DNA from: Macrotrachela quadricornifera
Taxonomy: Eukaryota > Rotifera > Eurotatoria > Philodinida > Philodinidae
Reading direction: 5' to 3'
NCBI GenBank assembly: GCA_022393335.1
Contig: JAJEKB010020242.1
Span: 53,770 to 117,769, forward strand
Length of the DNA: 64,000 nt
A model generated the notes under the pieces. That model saw only the letters and a list, made by a program, of their open reading frames with translations. It did not search any database and was not told where the DNA came from. Below are positions 1 to 12,415 of this stretch, piece after piece. A program made the position numbers and the translations under genes. How positions within the stretch are numbered: the first letter of the stretch is position 1; every line of letters begins with the position of its first letter.

Positions 1-3000
1 ATGATTGGAATGGCGGTTAATTGCGAGCATCGCTATGTCGATTACCCTGCCGCTTGTGGAGTATCTGCTTGTCAGAATACAGCTTTTTGTTCATATCGGA
101 GTAAGAATTCTGCTTGCTCGGGTCCGAAAGACGTAGTTTGTCGTAACGGATCCTGTGCGTCCGGCGCGCGCTGTAATAAAAAACACGAATGCCTTCCTCA
201 TGGTGAAGATGAATACGGCTGCTCACCACAATCCGAGGTAGACGACCAAAGAAAGTACCGTGACAGAAAAAGATGGCAACGAATTCCTATGAAAAATATC
301 GAGTGGCGCTATTATCCACACTCTATCACTCCCGCCTTGCCATCGATCTCAACGACCCGTGCTCGGCTATCAAGTGACGTTCAAGCGGATCCCCAAGTTT
401 CGTATTTATGTAATCGCGGAGTGGCTGTTTTTCGAAACGACACAACACAGTGCCTATGTCCGCCTGTGTATTATGGTGATCACTGTGAATTCTTTAGTGA
501 TCGTCTATCTATAATAACGCATGTTGATCAGTCACCCGAAGATGTACTGAGTATTCAAGCACGTCTTCTTTTCAATAATGACACTGTGGATCATTACGAA
601 TTCTACTACAATAGAGCATTGGGCATCGTCAAACAAAAATTTCACCTGCTCTATTCTAGATCCGAAGATATGTTGAAATATGCCAAGAATCGTTTCTTCA
701 ACCGAACCAATATCGAACACACTCATCCGTACGCTGTTCATTTCGATGTGTACGCATTTCCTAGTGGTGACTCGGTGACTGAGCTCGGTTCTTTTCATTT
801 TCCTATTTACTTTGACTTTTTGCCGTCGCATCGTTTTGCCAAAGTACTCAAATTTCCACTGTGGTACGGAAATGAGTCATTACATTCATGTTTGAATCAT
901 TCAAAATGTTCAGCCAATGCGGTATGTAAGCCTATTCTCAATCAATATCCAGCTGTCTACTGTACTTGCAAGCGCGGTTTCTTTGGACCGAATTGTGAAA
1001 AACACGAACCAAAATGTGACACGTATTGCTCATGGACGTCTCTTTGCAAGCCTGGATTTCGCGGGCAACTGGCAAATACGAACAATCCTTTTTGCATTTG
1101 TTCCTACCATCGTTTTGGACCTCGATGCCATGTGCATCGCGACGTATGCGACCCGAATTCATGTGCTAACAACGGAACTTGCTATTTGACAAACGATCGC
1201 AGTGGTAAGCGGCCTTTTCTCTGCCTCTGCCCTCAGCACTACTACGGTGATCGATGCCAGGACGAGAGGATGGTCGTTCGAGTCGAGTTGGACGTGCCTA
1301 CGGCAGCTCGAGCTTCCGTTATTCAATTATACAATGTCGTGGATAGCTCATTTGAACTCATCATTGAACACCAGAAAGTGATGCTATCAGTTCTGTCATC
1401 GTTGAAGTATCACCAGAAGGACCAATTCCCTCCAGTTCTTGGAATTTTGAAGACCTATTCCGACAGTTTCTCGGATCCTCAGCTGTTTCTGCTCTATTCG
1501 CAGCCAAACGCTCGAGCCATTAATATCAGTTCAACGCCCCGTCAATGTCCACATGCTTCGACTCTCCTATCCAAAGGTAAGCTGAGTTTGTTTCGTTTTT
1601 GAGAAATGGGACGGGCTCCTATCAACGCGAGTGATTAAGTCCAACTGCGACCTTTTCAATTCTGAAAAGCATTGCAAAGCAGCAGAAAATTTCCGACGTT
1701 GTTCATTTTGAATATAGATTTCTAAAAACTAGCAGAACTTAAGAGAGTGTTCAAAACTATTTGTCTCACTCTGTCTGATCTCTTTGGATATAATGATAAT
1801 CGTTTGTATACTGAAAATGTTTTTCATATATTAGACTATCCGTCCCACATTCCGCCTGTGTTTGGCTACCATCAACTATGTGAGAACCACAGCGACATCT
1901 TGTGCTTTTACGACTCGAATTATTTATGTATTTGTGAAGAAAACTATAGCCAGGCTGAATGCTTCAGTTACAATCCACTTCTCGATCGTTGTGGCTCATG
2001 TCTATCCGGGGGAAAATGTGTACGGGGAGATCTATCAGACACGAACGATTTCATCTGTCTCTGCCCTCATTGTTATCAAGGCGCACAGTGTGAAGTTAGC
2101 TTGCAAGCGTTCGGCTTCACGTTAGACACCCTGCTGGTTTCTGTCTCCGGTCGTATTCAAGCCATCTATATCTTCCTGGCTTCTCTACTCTTCTTACTTG
2201 GCCTCTTAAGTAACTCCTGCTCTCTGCTGACATTTCGACGAATTCAACCACGAAAAGCCGCCGTCGGTCAGTATCTCTTCATCGTTTCGATATTCAATCA
2301 GCTCTCCCTGCTCTGTCTACTCTTCAAATTTATTCATATTCTTACCAGCACATTCGGTGTATCGAATGATGCCTCGTGCAAGAGCATCAGTTATCTCCTC
2401 TCGATTTTTACTCGCACTGTATATTGGTTGACCAGCTGGATCACTGTTAATCGCCTCTTCATCAGCGTCTTTCCGACAAAACTGGTTCTGAATAATTCGC
2501 GCAACGCTCTCGTTTACAGCATCATCACATTTCTCATCCTTTGCGGCTTGCACATTCACGAAATCATTTTCTATACGACCATTCGCCAGTCTCGCTCTAT
2601 CACTCTTCTCTGTGTGATCAATTTTCATCAGGATATGGTCGCCAGGTATAATCGCGTCAGTTCCCTTTTCCACTATGTCACGCCGTTCATCGTCCAAGTC
2701 ATGGCGATCACCTTTCTCATTATACAGATCGCGCGCAATCGAGTGAAGATGACCGATGGGAAAGTCACCTTGCGACAGCTCTTCAAAAAGCAACTCTCCA
2801 TGCAAAAAGAACTTTATATCATGCCTTCGATTATCATTGTGTCTGCCGTACCCCAAGCCATTCTGTCGTTTAGTTTTGCTTGCACATCAATCGATGGATG
2901 GAAACGTCATACATTGATTATTGCCGTTCTTCTGTCTTATGTTCCACAAGTACTTGGTTTCATGCTCTATGTTCTGCCGTCGAGTGCATACAAAAAAGAG

Positions 3001-3102
3001 TTTCGTGACACGGCGATTGGAAAGATGCTGCTTGAATTGATGGATAAACAAAAACATCAACAGATAAAGACGAAGACGGCGATGGCTGTCACCAGGACAT
3101 AA
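1..3102 (+). CDS. LDLa/EGF-like/7TM receptor (5' partial, spliced)
   Basis: Probable cell-surface receptor: a long cysteine-rich ectodomain followed by a rhodopsin-like seven-helix module. The reading frame is open from base 1, so the start probably lies upstream. Domains in the first exon: an LDL-receptor class A repeat at about aa 47-74 (ends GEDEYGC) and EGF-like modules near aa 137-165, 299-336, 340-380 and 383-420. A second open stretch (about 1747-3102) adds another EGF (CLCPHCYQGAQC) and seven hydrophobic helices, ending with YVLPSSAYKKEF, an NPxxY-like helix 7 end. The best join is donor 1577 (GTAAGC) to acceptor 1735 (CTAGCAG), a 159-nt phase-1 intron that keeps the frame. A shorter intron, 1577-1631, would add a Cys-rich mini-exon but then needs a 38-nt intron. 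Base composition is clearly GC-richer than the rest of the window. Ligand unknown; architecture matches a large bdelloid receptor family. Confidence 0.8.
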
Positions 3103-3499
3103 TCAGGATGAAAGCCACTGATAATATGAAATAAATCTTTCGTTTCTGATGTTGTCCAATCTACATTCATTAAAAACTGCGTCGAGCTTTTTTCTCTTGC
3201 TTGTATAGAAGAGATTCGCACAAATAAATGACCTTAGAGCTTGCTTTCCGATCGTGACTTCAATGATTGCTCAGAGAACAACGTAAGAGAAAAGTATTGG
3301 GCGTAAGCGCAAGCTGAGGGTGAGGGTGTGAGTTTTGGAAAACTTTAATCGTAAGAGAAAGCATATGCAGTGACTCCATAAAAGGATTATTTAATATCAT
3401 TTCGCTCGTTCACGATTTCATATGTGTCGTAATTCTTTTAAACAACCACAAACGATCTGCGTTGCCTAACGCGAATGATTAGACAAAAAAGATCACATA

Positions 3500-3575
3500 A
3501 GCAGGATGAGAATTGAACCTACATCTCCCAATGACCGGTTGAATATTCTATCGTTAAGCTGCCCAATCGTCATCT
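3500..3575 (-). repeat. tRNA-like sequence (SINE or tRNA pseudogene)
   Basis: On the minus strand the block carries an A-box-like GGGCAGCTTAACGATAGAAT followed by a B-box-like GGTTCAATTCT at tRNA spacing. A 5-bp anticodon-like stem with two G-U pairs and a 7-nt loop can be drawn, but position 33 is not T and the acceptor and T stems pair poorly. It is therefore read as a tRNA-derived repeat or pseudogene, not a working tRNA. Confidence 0.4.
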
Positions 3576-4773
3576 TACAATGGAGGTGTTTGTACTGTTT
3601 CTCAGGGAAACGACTCGTATTCGTATCAAATGAAAGCTCTCACCGCCAAACTAACAGGGTTAAAATATTAGCGGCGCATGATTTGTCTAGGAGTCACTGC
3701 ACGAGAGCCACAACCAGAGCTGCTCAATCGATATCACAGATCGAGACGGGAGTTAGCCTATCTTGTAGAGGTCATTTTTTTTGGTATAAATCCAAATTTT
3801 TAGCCCTAAAGCTTGAATTTTGGCTGAGATACGAAATACCGACTGAAAAGCCCCAAAATGCTTTTTTATCAATTTTTGATTTTTTTAGGTTGTCGACAAT
3901 CATCAGTATTTTTACAATATCTCTTCACCAGAATGTGATAGAGACCTGAAATTTTTACCAGAGATAGATCTCGACACGGGGAACATAACTAGCCTATTAA
4001 ATAAGAGATATGTTGTGAAAAAGTAATATCTTCATTTCTAACACTAATCTCAATATAGGCCAAAACGAAGTCCATCTTGTGAATTCGATTTCTCCCAATC
4101 AGCTCGTACAATTTTGCTCAAACTTTTTTCACAAAGACTACTATTCTAGTACTACGCCCTCAATGCGATTAGAATTTTGAGATCTTGAGAATTGCCCTAA
4201 AAATGATAAACCTCAAAATATTGATATTTCTCTGCTATTATAGAGCGGATGGGACCCGTGTGGTTTTGAGAAAATTCAGAAAGGAAAGATCGTTTGGCCT
4301 GAAACTTTCAGCAATTATAGAGGTCAATAATAGTAACAAATTCGACAATTTTCAGCCTGATCGGTAAACATTTTCTTTTTTCTCGATAATTCACTCTTTC
4401 GTTATTATCAATAGTCTCATAGGACGGGAGTGGATTTTATAGTAAAATAGGCTCTATTTAGAAATCATAAGAAAACATAAACTGATTAAATCTAATCACA
4501 AAGATAATCGATTCTACTATTTATCTAGATCATATTTTTCGTATAATAGTAATTTTCCTATTGATTTAACCATATAAATACTAGACGATATATAGAACAT
4601 AGACGATACAGTATAATATTTGACTTGCATACCTTCGATCTCTATTCTTTCAAGAGACTTCATCACCATTTTTTCTACGTAAGTAGACCTTAGTATGTTC
4701 TTCAAAAATGCCCAAACGTTAGGCTTTCGAATGCTTGTGTTCTGAATTTTTATAATACCATACTGATTAGACA

Positions 4774-4830
4774 TGCACCAGTTCCAGTTGACTGGGACCC
4801 AGTCACCCAGTCATGACTGGGACTGGTGCA
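4774..4830. repeat. 57-bp imperfect inverted repeat
   Basis: Outer arms of 15 bases (TGCACCAGTTCCAGT and ACTGGGACTGGTGCA) pair with one G-U position. The loop contains a second perfect hairpin, GACTGGG-A-CCCAGTC. The block is much GC-richer than its surroundings. It could be a transposon end remnant or a cruciform-forming MITE; no target-site duplication was found. Confidence 0.6.
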
Positions 4831-5009
4831 TATCTATTACTGATCCTCATAGGTCATTGATATACGATTTCAGGAAGTGATTCAGTTCGATGTTCACTAT
4901 TTGAAGACATTCCACTGATTTTTATTTCTCATAAAAAATCAAATAATGGCTTGGTACTGCACATGCAAAGATAGTACTAGAGTAGCCAGGTGCTGCTCAA
5001 TGTCGCGTC

Positions 5010-5640
5010 TGCAATTTGGTTCCTTGTTTATTTTCTTTCTCGTAGAGAAGAGTCTAGCAAACATTAATTGTCTGCTTGCTTGATTGATTGATTGCTTGTG
5101 TGTCCGCACTTGATTGATCAGTAGAAGAGTAAGGTAAGCATAAAGAAAAACATTTTCCATAAGGCTTGATCAGAATGTTATTGAGGGCGGAGAGTTCGAA
5201 TCTGATGTTGGTTTTTGTTTATTTTTAATTAGTTGTTCTCTTTCTCGTAAAGAAAAATCTTACAAACATAAATTGTCTGCTTGCTTGATTGTTTGTACGT
5301 CCACAGAGCGTCAAAAAGCATAATGGTTGACCGAAAAGTAACCGAGATCGAGGAATTCAAATCTGAGTCAGGTTTTTAAATTTTTTTTCGTATCGATTTT
5401 TTTTAGACAGAGGATCACTTATTTTTACAACAAATTTTTTTTTAAAAGGGTTGAACGAACCATAATCGGGGTTGAGGAATTCAAATCTGAAGCCTGTTTT
5501 CTAAAAAAATTTTTAAGCTCAATTTTTTAAATAAACGACAGCTTTTTAACAAAAAATATTTGTTTATATGAGGTTTGGTCAAAGGCAGTTATTGTCCAGG
5601 AACTTGAATTTGACTTCGGTTTTTCTAATTTTATAAATGA
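5010..5640 (+). repeat. Degenerate tandem array of tRNA-like (B-box) units
   Basis: Four units repeat a B-box-like core followed by a T run: GAGTTCGAATCTGATG near 5191, GAATTCAAATCTGAGTC near 5354, GAATTCAAATCTGAAGCC near 5478 and GAACTTGAATTTGACTTC near 5601, at spacings of about 160, 124 and 122 bp. The first two also share a TTGTCTGCTTGCTTGATTG segment. The B box plus T run resembles pol III units, so these look like decayed tRNA-derived SINE copies in tandem. Confidence 0.5.
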
Positions 5641-5725
5641 ATAGCTTCACGGTAATTTAGAAACACGACTTCTATGAGAAAGAGAAGAGCGAGTCTTTAG
5701 ACGAGCGTTACTTGTATTTATATAT

Positions 5726-5902
5726 ATGGATTTTTTTTCCAGCCCAATATCAATTCATATTACGTCGACACCGATCGTTATTTCAGCACCACCACCAATA
5801 CCAGTTCCTGGTGTTGTTGTTGCTTCTCGTATTCAACAAAATGTTCGTAGTCAATCATCTGATCATTATGACTATAGCCAATTTTTTATTGATAACATTT
5901 AG
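5726..5902 (+). CDS. Small Pro/Val-rich ORF, probably a 3' terminal exon
   Basis: An ATG at 5726 opens a 58-codon frame ending at TAG 5902. Its second half has coding-like codon use and reads SAPPPIPVPGVVVASRIQQN before an acidic/aromatic tail ending QFFIDNI. A strong acceptor-like tract (a run of T then CCAG) ends at 5742, just inside the frame, so this may be the last exon of a gene whose upstream exons were lost or not recognised. An overlapping hydrophobic frame on the same strand seems to be a shadow of this one. Function unknown. Confidence 0.4.
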   Translation: MDFFSSPISIHITSTPIVISAPPPIPVPGVVVASRIQQNVRSQSSDHYDYSQFFIDNI

Positions 5903-8900
5903 TCGGCTTTCGTTTTTTGTTATTCTTCGTGTGTTTTAAGGCTTTGTGCCTATTTTGGTTGTTTACTTCTTACCGTTTTATCTTATTTGCTTGATGCATT
6001 TAATATGCATCATTATATTGATTATATAATACAATTGTGAACTTGTTCCTAATTTTCTTTTTACATTTTGTTGATATTAAATGAATTTTTAGTTTGAAAA
6101 TGAAAAACTAATTCATATAGATATTCTTAGAATTTTGAATTCTATTTCTTAATTTGTATATTTTTTTAGAAATTTGAATTCAGTCTTGAAGTTCATTCTT
6201 ATTTTGATTCTATAATTCAGTTTCTTTTATTTATTTTATAAAAAAGTTGATTTAATTTAATTTTAGTTTTAATAGTTCTTAAACATACAATATCATTAAT
6301 ACATTAAATTAAAATAAATGGCTAATTTTATATTTTATTGTAAATTAATTTAATAAACAAGGAATTGACATGAATACATCCGAAAAATAATTTGATTTTA
6401 ATTTTAATATAAATAAATTCAGCATAACGAAATGAATAAATATATAATATTAATTTAATCCTCCGCTCCACCCTGAAATATCAATTTTCGTCAATTTTTT
6501 CGATTTTCTGATTTATAGTGCATTAGATAGAACAAAATGTCTGCTATCGAACGCACTAAAGTTTATTGGCTTTATAATGAGTTCTCACGGTGTAATGCCG
6601 GTTTTCTGAGACCTCCTATTCTAGAAAATAGCGTTTTTTCAAAAATTGCTAATTTTTCATAGTGACAGCTAGAGTTAGCATGTAGTGCTAGATAAAATAG
6701 CTTGATACATATTGTTACTCGCGAATATACATATATAATGGACGTGACCGGCCAGTATGATACCCCATTAATATTTTTTTACAAATACTGACTATGAACC
6801 TCGAGGAGGTGATTAGCTTCTAATAACATATAATTATTTATCCAACTAGGGAAAGTCTCCAAGTATTCGTCTCCGCTTTCAGTCGGGTATTTATCATTTT
6901 GTAGAGCTCAGTGAGTACAATAACGGCATATAAAGGATTTTCCCCCCCCCATGATGAACTTTTCAGGGATAATGAGGTTCCATACCTTCTGAAAAATCAT
7001 CATAAGACTTTTAACTGAAGGTTTGAATTTTAATATTGTAAGAACAACAAAGGATGTTGTTCGGGCCAATATGAGATAAAAAAAAATGAAAAACAAAAAC
7101 AAAAATTAAAATTCGGACTCTGTTAAGTTGTAGTGATAGGTCTTTGGTGTATTTTAAAACCAACTCAAGCTATCTAGCATTTGAGGCGGAAGTGGAATTT
7201 GGGAAACGTGGACTCCTCCATTTTGACCGGTAATCTTGAGATAAAATTTGGTAGACTCACTATTTTGATATGAAATTTTTACTGTGAGATACCTAGCATG
7301 AGATACATCTCCTCTGGAAATTTCAGCAAGATTGGATAATCGGAAGCTAAAATAGAAATTAGGGGGGAAGACACTCAATGGGAGAATAGTCTCACTAAAA
7401 TAAAAACACTAGAAGTAAATTAGATGCTTTTCAACAGTTCTTCCTGCGAATTAATATCAGAATGATTACGTATGTCTTATAGTTTCTATGCATTAATGAA
7501 TGTCAATATCTTCCTATTCTTAATATTTTACACACATAGGGAAATTCTTTAAAAAATTTCCTCCCTCCTCTCTGTGTCGTAACTGTTTCTGGTAACATTG
7601 ACGCTATTAATTTCGTTTAGAAGAATAAAATCCAGTGTTCCATTTTCAACAATACATAGAAACACCTATGAAATATATATTCATCATTTCTTTTTTTTCT
7701 ACTTGATAGAAAACATTTTTGTTTTGTTGAAAAAAGTCTTTGATGCGTGTCTTTAAATAGCTTCTTGTTTAGTTTCAAATGTGATGGATATGCTTCACTC
7801 ATCATGTTTTATTAAAATTAATATTTCTTTTTTTCTCAAGTTTTTACAATAGCATTGGGAGAATTTTGTCATCATCAAGAAAAAAAAAGAATGATGCTGA
7901 TTTTTTGAACTGTTTTTATAACTATAAAATTCTGAAGATTATTTGAAAAAAAATGGTTAAAATGATGTCATTTTTATTTCAAAGTTCTCAAATTGAATGA
8001 CGATTTGAAATAATATAAAAAAAACAATAATCACTTATTTTAACTATTATGGTTGTAGAAGATTATTCAGGAGTCTATTCTTTCTCATTGATCAAATGCA
8101 TTTCAAATAATATTTATCTCTCGCATTCATTGAATTGAGGAATTATTAAGAAAAATACATTCAAATATTTATTAACAATTGTGAGAGAATAAAATAATAT
8201 ACATATTTACTCTAAAAATCGATTACATCTTTGATATGTTGTGTGTTGTTACTAAATTTTTGTCTTCTGTTACGCTCAATGCTTTTCCTTTTTTCTATCA
8301 CCAACTCAGTGATTATTTAGATGGTTGACGTTTATATTCTGTGAATTGCTAGAGGAAAGAAAATGGATGCATTTAAAATAAATTGAACTTGCGTTCTCCT
8401 TCAGATAACTATGTTTTTAAAGCAAAACAAGCATATTCATCATTTAAGAACATTCAAGAAGAAGCAAGCACAGACTCATTTATTGAAAAGTTTCTCACAT
8501 CTATTCTATTTATTTAATTACATTTAAATGTGAAACAATGTTACTTATTTTTTTTATAAAGAAACAAATTGTAAAATTATTAACTATTTCTTACAAGGGA
8601 AAGTCCTTAGATATGTTTCAAGAATTTGTATGAAAATTATATGGATATGTCAAGTCAATTATATCTATCTCAAGTGTGAAATTAATTAAGCATTGAGATT
8701 ACACCAAGAAAAAATTTAAATTGAAACATTTTTCACAAATTTGACATATACTTTGCCGTAGGTTTCTTTTCATAAGGATTTTTGTCTTTTTCAGTCATGA
8801 TGATCAAAGGTATGTTGTTTACTGTTTTTATAGAGAAGAAGTAGATCTACAAAATAGCTTATTTTGTTTATTTATCGCACAAGATCGAAGAAAAAATATC

Positions 8901-10690
8901 ATACGACTATTTGAAGTATATCTAGAAGTATGATCTTGTTTTCTCAAAATATTTTCTTCTTTCAAATTAAAGTGCGTCGAAAATAGGATTTATTAGTTTT
9001 AAATAGTAAAGATTATTCCAACTTTTTAATATCGAATTCAGGCAATTTCTACAATTCTACACTCTATTAGCATGAAACAATTTGTTTCGTCAAGCAATTA
9101 GATTAGAGATATAGAAGTGTAGAAATTGTCTAAATTTGATATGAAAAAGTTATAATGTTCTTTACCATTTAATACTGATCAATTCCATTGTTGATGTGCT
9201 TTAATTTGGTATAAAATTAGAAGCAGAAGTTCAATACAAAGAAAATGAGGAAAAAAGAGGAGGAAAGACTTTTGTCTAGGGAATGTAGATATATTGTTCG
9301 ATACTAGACATATTATCGGCATGTTTTAAAAATGAATTGACACAAAAGAATACTCTATTAACAAGTCAGGTGTAAATGAAATAGAGGATTGTGACACAGG
9401 TCTGTTAATATTTACACCTTCTATAGACAATAATACCTTTTTCACAATCATTCATTCTATTGCTCTTGTAGTGACGGGGAAGTTTTCGTTTCATCAATTC
9501 TTTCTTTTACTAAGTGGTGAATTTTTCTAAAAGTCATAGTGATGGCGGCAGTATTTCTGGAAAAGAGTTTGCAAAATGCATGATTATACCGAGAATCTCT
9601 GTGTTCATGTATGTTATAATCTATGACTTAACGAATTCGATTGATTAGCAGTATTAGTCCTAATTCAAATGAGTTACAGCCTTCGAAATCATAATATTTT
9701 ACTGAGTATCGTGACAATGGTGGCGCGATAACTTTTTTGGTTATCATCATGTCGCAACAGCAGCAGATTCTCTATTATTATGGACATCTCTGCTACAAAG
9801 TTTGATCATTTCGAATGTGTTGGCTTGTAAGTCAACTACAGTACCCAATATATTAATCAATCAAATTGAATCAATAAAGATATAGGGAAGCACAATTGGC
9901 GAATTTTTCAAAAGCGTAGCAATGAGATACAGAAGAAAAAAAGGGAACAATCATATAAGATGAGAGTAACAAAACTTTTTTCGATTCTCTTGCGTTCTAT
10001 TCTTCTGAAGTCGGACATATTGTTTCTGTACGTTTATATTAGCAACCGACAGATCGAATATTTGTATAGGATAAATGACTATCTGTGCAAATATAATTAT
10101 TTGGTAATTTTTGCTTCACTCTTAACATTCTTCTCTCAATGAAGATTTATGTCCTATATCACTATGTAATGACTGCTCTGTCATTGGTCGTAGCCATTGT
10201 CATTATATTTCTTACTTTAATCACTCTTTTTGTAAATGATCATAAATATTAAAAAGAAACTACTTGTTCGTTGCAAAAGAAATAATACATTATTTCCATT
10301 CAAAGGAAAGCGTATGTAGCTCTTATACCAATCCTTTTTAAAACACATTCCCGTAGTATGCCTATTATCCACCGGTGTATCTTTAATAGAAAGAAAATAT
10401 TTCAAGAAAAATACTCATACGTTTGAATATATTTCAAAGAGTCACATGTTTTTTCCTCACCGATCATTCACGACAAATAAATGAGAGAAGTTATTTAGTA
10501 GAGCTACTTCTTCCCTGTAAGACAATGTCCGATCTACCTTTAGCTATCATGATTGAAGAAGAAAAAATCTTTAAGAAATAAAATACTGTATAGTGAAGTA
10601 TGTGTCAACTGTAATTTCTTACCGCTGAAGTCTCAACACCTAATTGTTTCATACTTGAGGTAAGTGTACGTGACTTGATAAACCTTTACG
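5903..10690. other. Long AT-rich non-coding stretch
   Basis: Nearly 4.8 kb with frequent stops in all frames and no recognisable exon. Only a fold-back repeat at about 9003-9172 stands out. Short open frames on both strands lack coding-like composition. Confidence 0.5.
9003..9172. repeat. Fold-back (MITE-like) inverted repeat
   Basis: Two arms of roughly 65 bp are imperfect reverse complements. The left arm begins near TAGTAAAGATTATTCCAAC and contains CAATTTCTACA; the right arm contains TGTAGAAATTG and ends near GTTCTTTACCATTTA. A short GAAACAATTTGTTTC hairpin sits at the centre. It has no coding capacity and is probably a decayed MITE. Confidence 0.6.
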
Positions 10691-10696
10691 ATTATT

Positions 10697-11650
10697 CCCT
10701 TGACTGTAATCAGGGTCTCAATCCCGAAATTGACGGTGTGTTTGTCCGCACCTCGAATTGGTCAATTTTTTCGACCAATCAGAATGCATCTTTGTTAGGG
10801 CTCAGACATGCTCATATAACCTACTACTGGCAGGTCCTCAAGTACTATGCATCGGTGGAACCCTTGTGCCCTCAACTACTATCTATTGGGGGCACCCTTG
10901 GGTCCTTAACTATTATATACTGAGGGTACGCATAGGTCCTCAAGTGCTATGTATCTCTGGTACCCTTGGGCCCTCAAGTACTACACTATGGGGGTACTCA
11001 TAGATTCTCAACTGCTATACTATGGACGTAAGCATGGGTCCAAATTCTACTCTATAAAGCAGCTCGTGGATCCTAAAGTACTATAGTATAAGCTAATCTA
11101 AACTTTCTCAAGCCTTATACAATGGGTATACCCAAAGATCCGAAAGCTCTATACTCTGAAGGTATCCGTAGTTCCTGAACTTCTATACCATGAAGGTACG
11201 TCTAGGTCTTGAAGTCTTATACTATTAAGGCACCCTTAGATGCTATCGTTCGCCTTGAACACCAGGATGTTGTTCCAATATAATAGTGGAAAAACAGAAG
11301 GTTGGGCAGGCCATTATAGAAATGGTACGATGGGCACTCAATATTGCCACTATTATATGGATGAAACATGGGGTTGTTTACATAGACTAAGGTTGTCATG
11401 GATATTTCCTTGACTGTAGTCAGAGTACGCATCCCGAAATTGACGGTGTGTTTGCCCGCACCTCGGATTGGTCAATTTTTTCGACCAATCAGAATGTATT
11501 ATTGCTAGGACTCACACATGCTCACGTAGTCTACTACGGGAAGGTCCTCAAGCACTATATATTTGGGCTACCTTTGGGCCCTGAAGTATTATATATTGAG
11601 GGTATCCATAGGTTCTCAACTACTATGTACCGGTGGCACTCGTTATTATC
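10697..11650. repeat. Duplicated element carrying a minisatellite
   Basis: A segment of about 155 bp at 10697-10856 recurs at 11408-11563, roughly 711 bp downstream. Both copies share TTGACGGTGTGTTTG, a hairpin (ATTGGTC then GACCAAT around a T-rich loop) and a start within GGTCCTCAAG repeats. Each is followed by degenerate units of about 35-40 bp built on GGTCCTCAAGTACTATATA..GAGGGTACCC. These are the reverse complement of the array at 55.7-56.6 kb. Confidence 0.65.
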
Positions 11651-12415
11651 GAGAGCTAAGCCGTTAACTTCAGTCGTAATCTTAATCTTCAATAGGAAGG
11701 TACTTGTGGGCAGGGTATTATTTCGAAGCTACAGTCAAAGAACCTAGTGGATCGTCTCGGTCCACGCTACTTGTTACATAAATCCTCAGGATATACATGG
11801 AACCTTTGTTTGTGAAAGTTTCCCATTTTTGCTCAAATAATCTCTAAAAAATTACAGATGATACCACTAGAGAGGTTTACAAAGTTATGACATATGATAA
11901 GCATAGGAAGATCTTGACTACTAGTAGTTGTAGATGGCGCTCTGAAACAATTTCTAGGAGCTCACCGATAGTGCCCTGAAGTGAGCGTTAAAAAGATACG
12001 AAAATTTTCTGTGTTGACTATTCATTTGCCGATTGGTTTTGCAGATATCAGTATATATGTACTTGGTGTCTCCTTACTTATGGACCACTCTGTATATATA
12101 TATATATCGATGTCTGGCTCGATTCAAGCAATATTATTATTTAAATATGGCTGAAAAGGAAAGAATTTTTTAAATAAATTAGTGTTCTGATTAACTAATT
12201 ACTTTCATTTAATTTATGGAAAAGGTCTTCAGAAGAAGAAGATGGGTGGCCAATATTTTTTTTTGGATTTTTATAGATTATATAAGGGATAATATCACGA
12301 ACCTTATAAGTCTAACATATTAGGTTTTCTTAACGTATATGTGAAAACACTACAGATTAGAGCCCTCAAACGTTTGAGCGTAGATCATAAAAGTTTTAAA
12401 AAAATGTTTTTTATC
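11651..12415. mobile_element. Gene-free stretch with a mariner-like terminal remnant
   Basis: No coding exon seen. Near 12067-12094 the sequence ends GGTGTCTCCTTACTTATGGA then CCACTCTGTA, followed by a TA run; read in reverse this is TACAGAGTGGTCCATAAG, the style of a mariner terminal repeat next to a TA target. A TAGATGGCGCTCT motif, common in mariner untranslated ends, lies at about 11934. No partner terminal repeat was found, so this is read as a solo end. The exact left limit is unknown. Confidence 0.4.

Larger units (their letters stand above)
3103..5725. other. Intergenic, no gene seen
   Basis: About 2.6 kb of AT-rich DNA without a convincing coding exon. It holds a short GAGGGTGAGGGTGTGAG tract near 3314-3331, a tRNA-like block on the minus strand (about 3500-3575), an isolated 57-bp inverted repeat (4774-4830) and the start of a degenerate tRNA-like repeat series (from about 5010). 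Short open frames here have no splice context or coding-like composition. Confidence 0.5.

Noticed and set aside
2317..2856. 179-codon minus-strand frame
   Set aside because: Shadow of the seven-helix region of the receptor on the plus strand.
3314..3331. Telomeric repeat (GAGGGT-type tract, also near 26370)
   Set aside because: Only two or three imperfect units, not near a contig end; too short to call.
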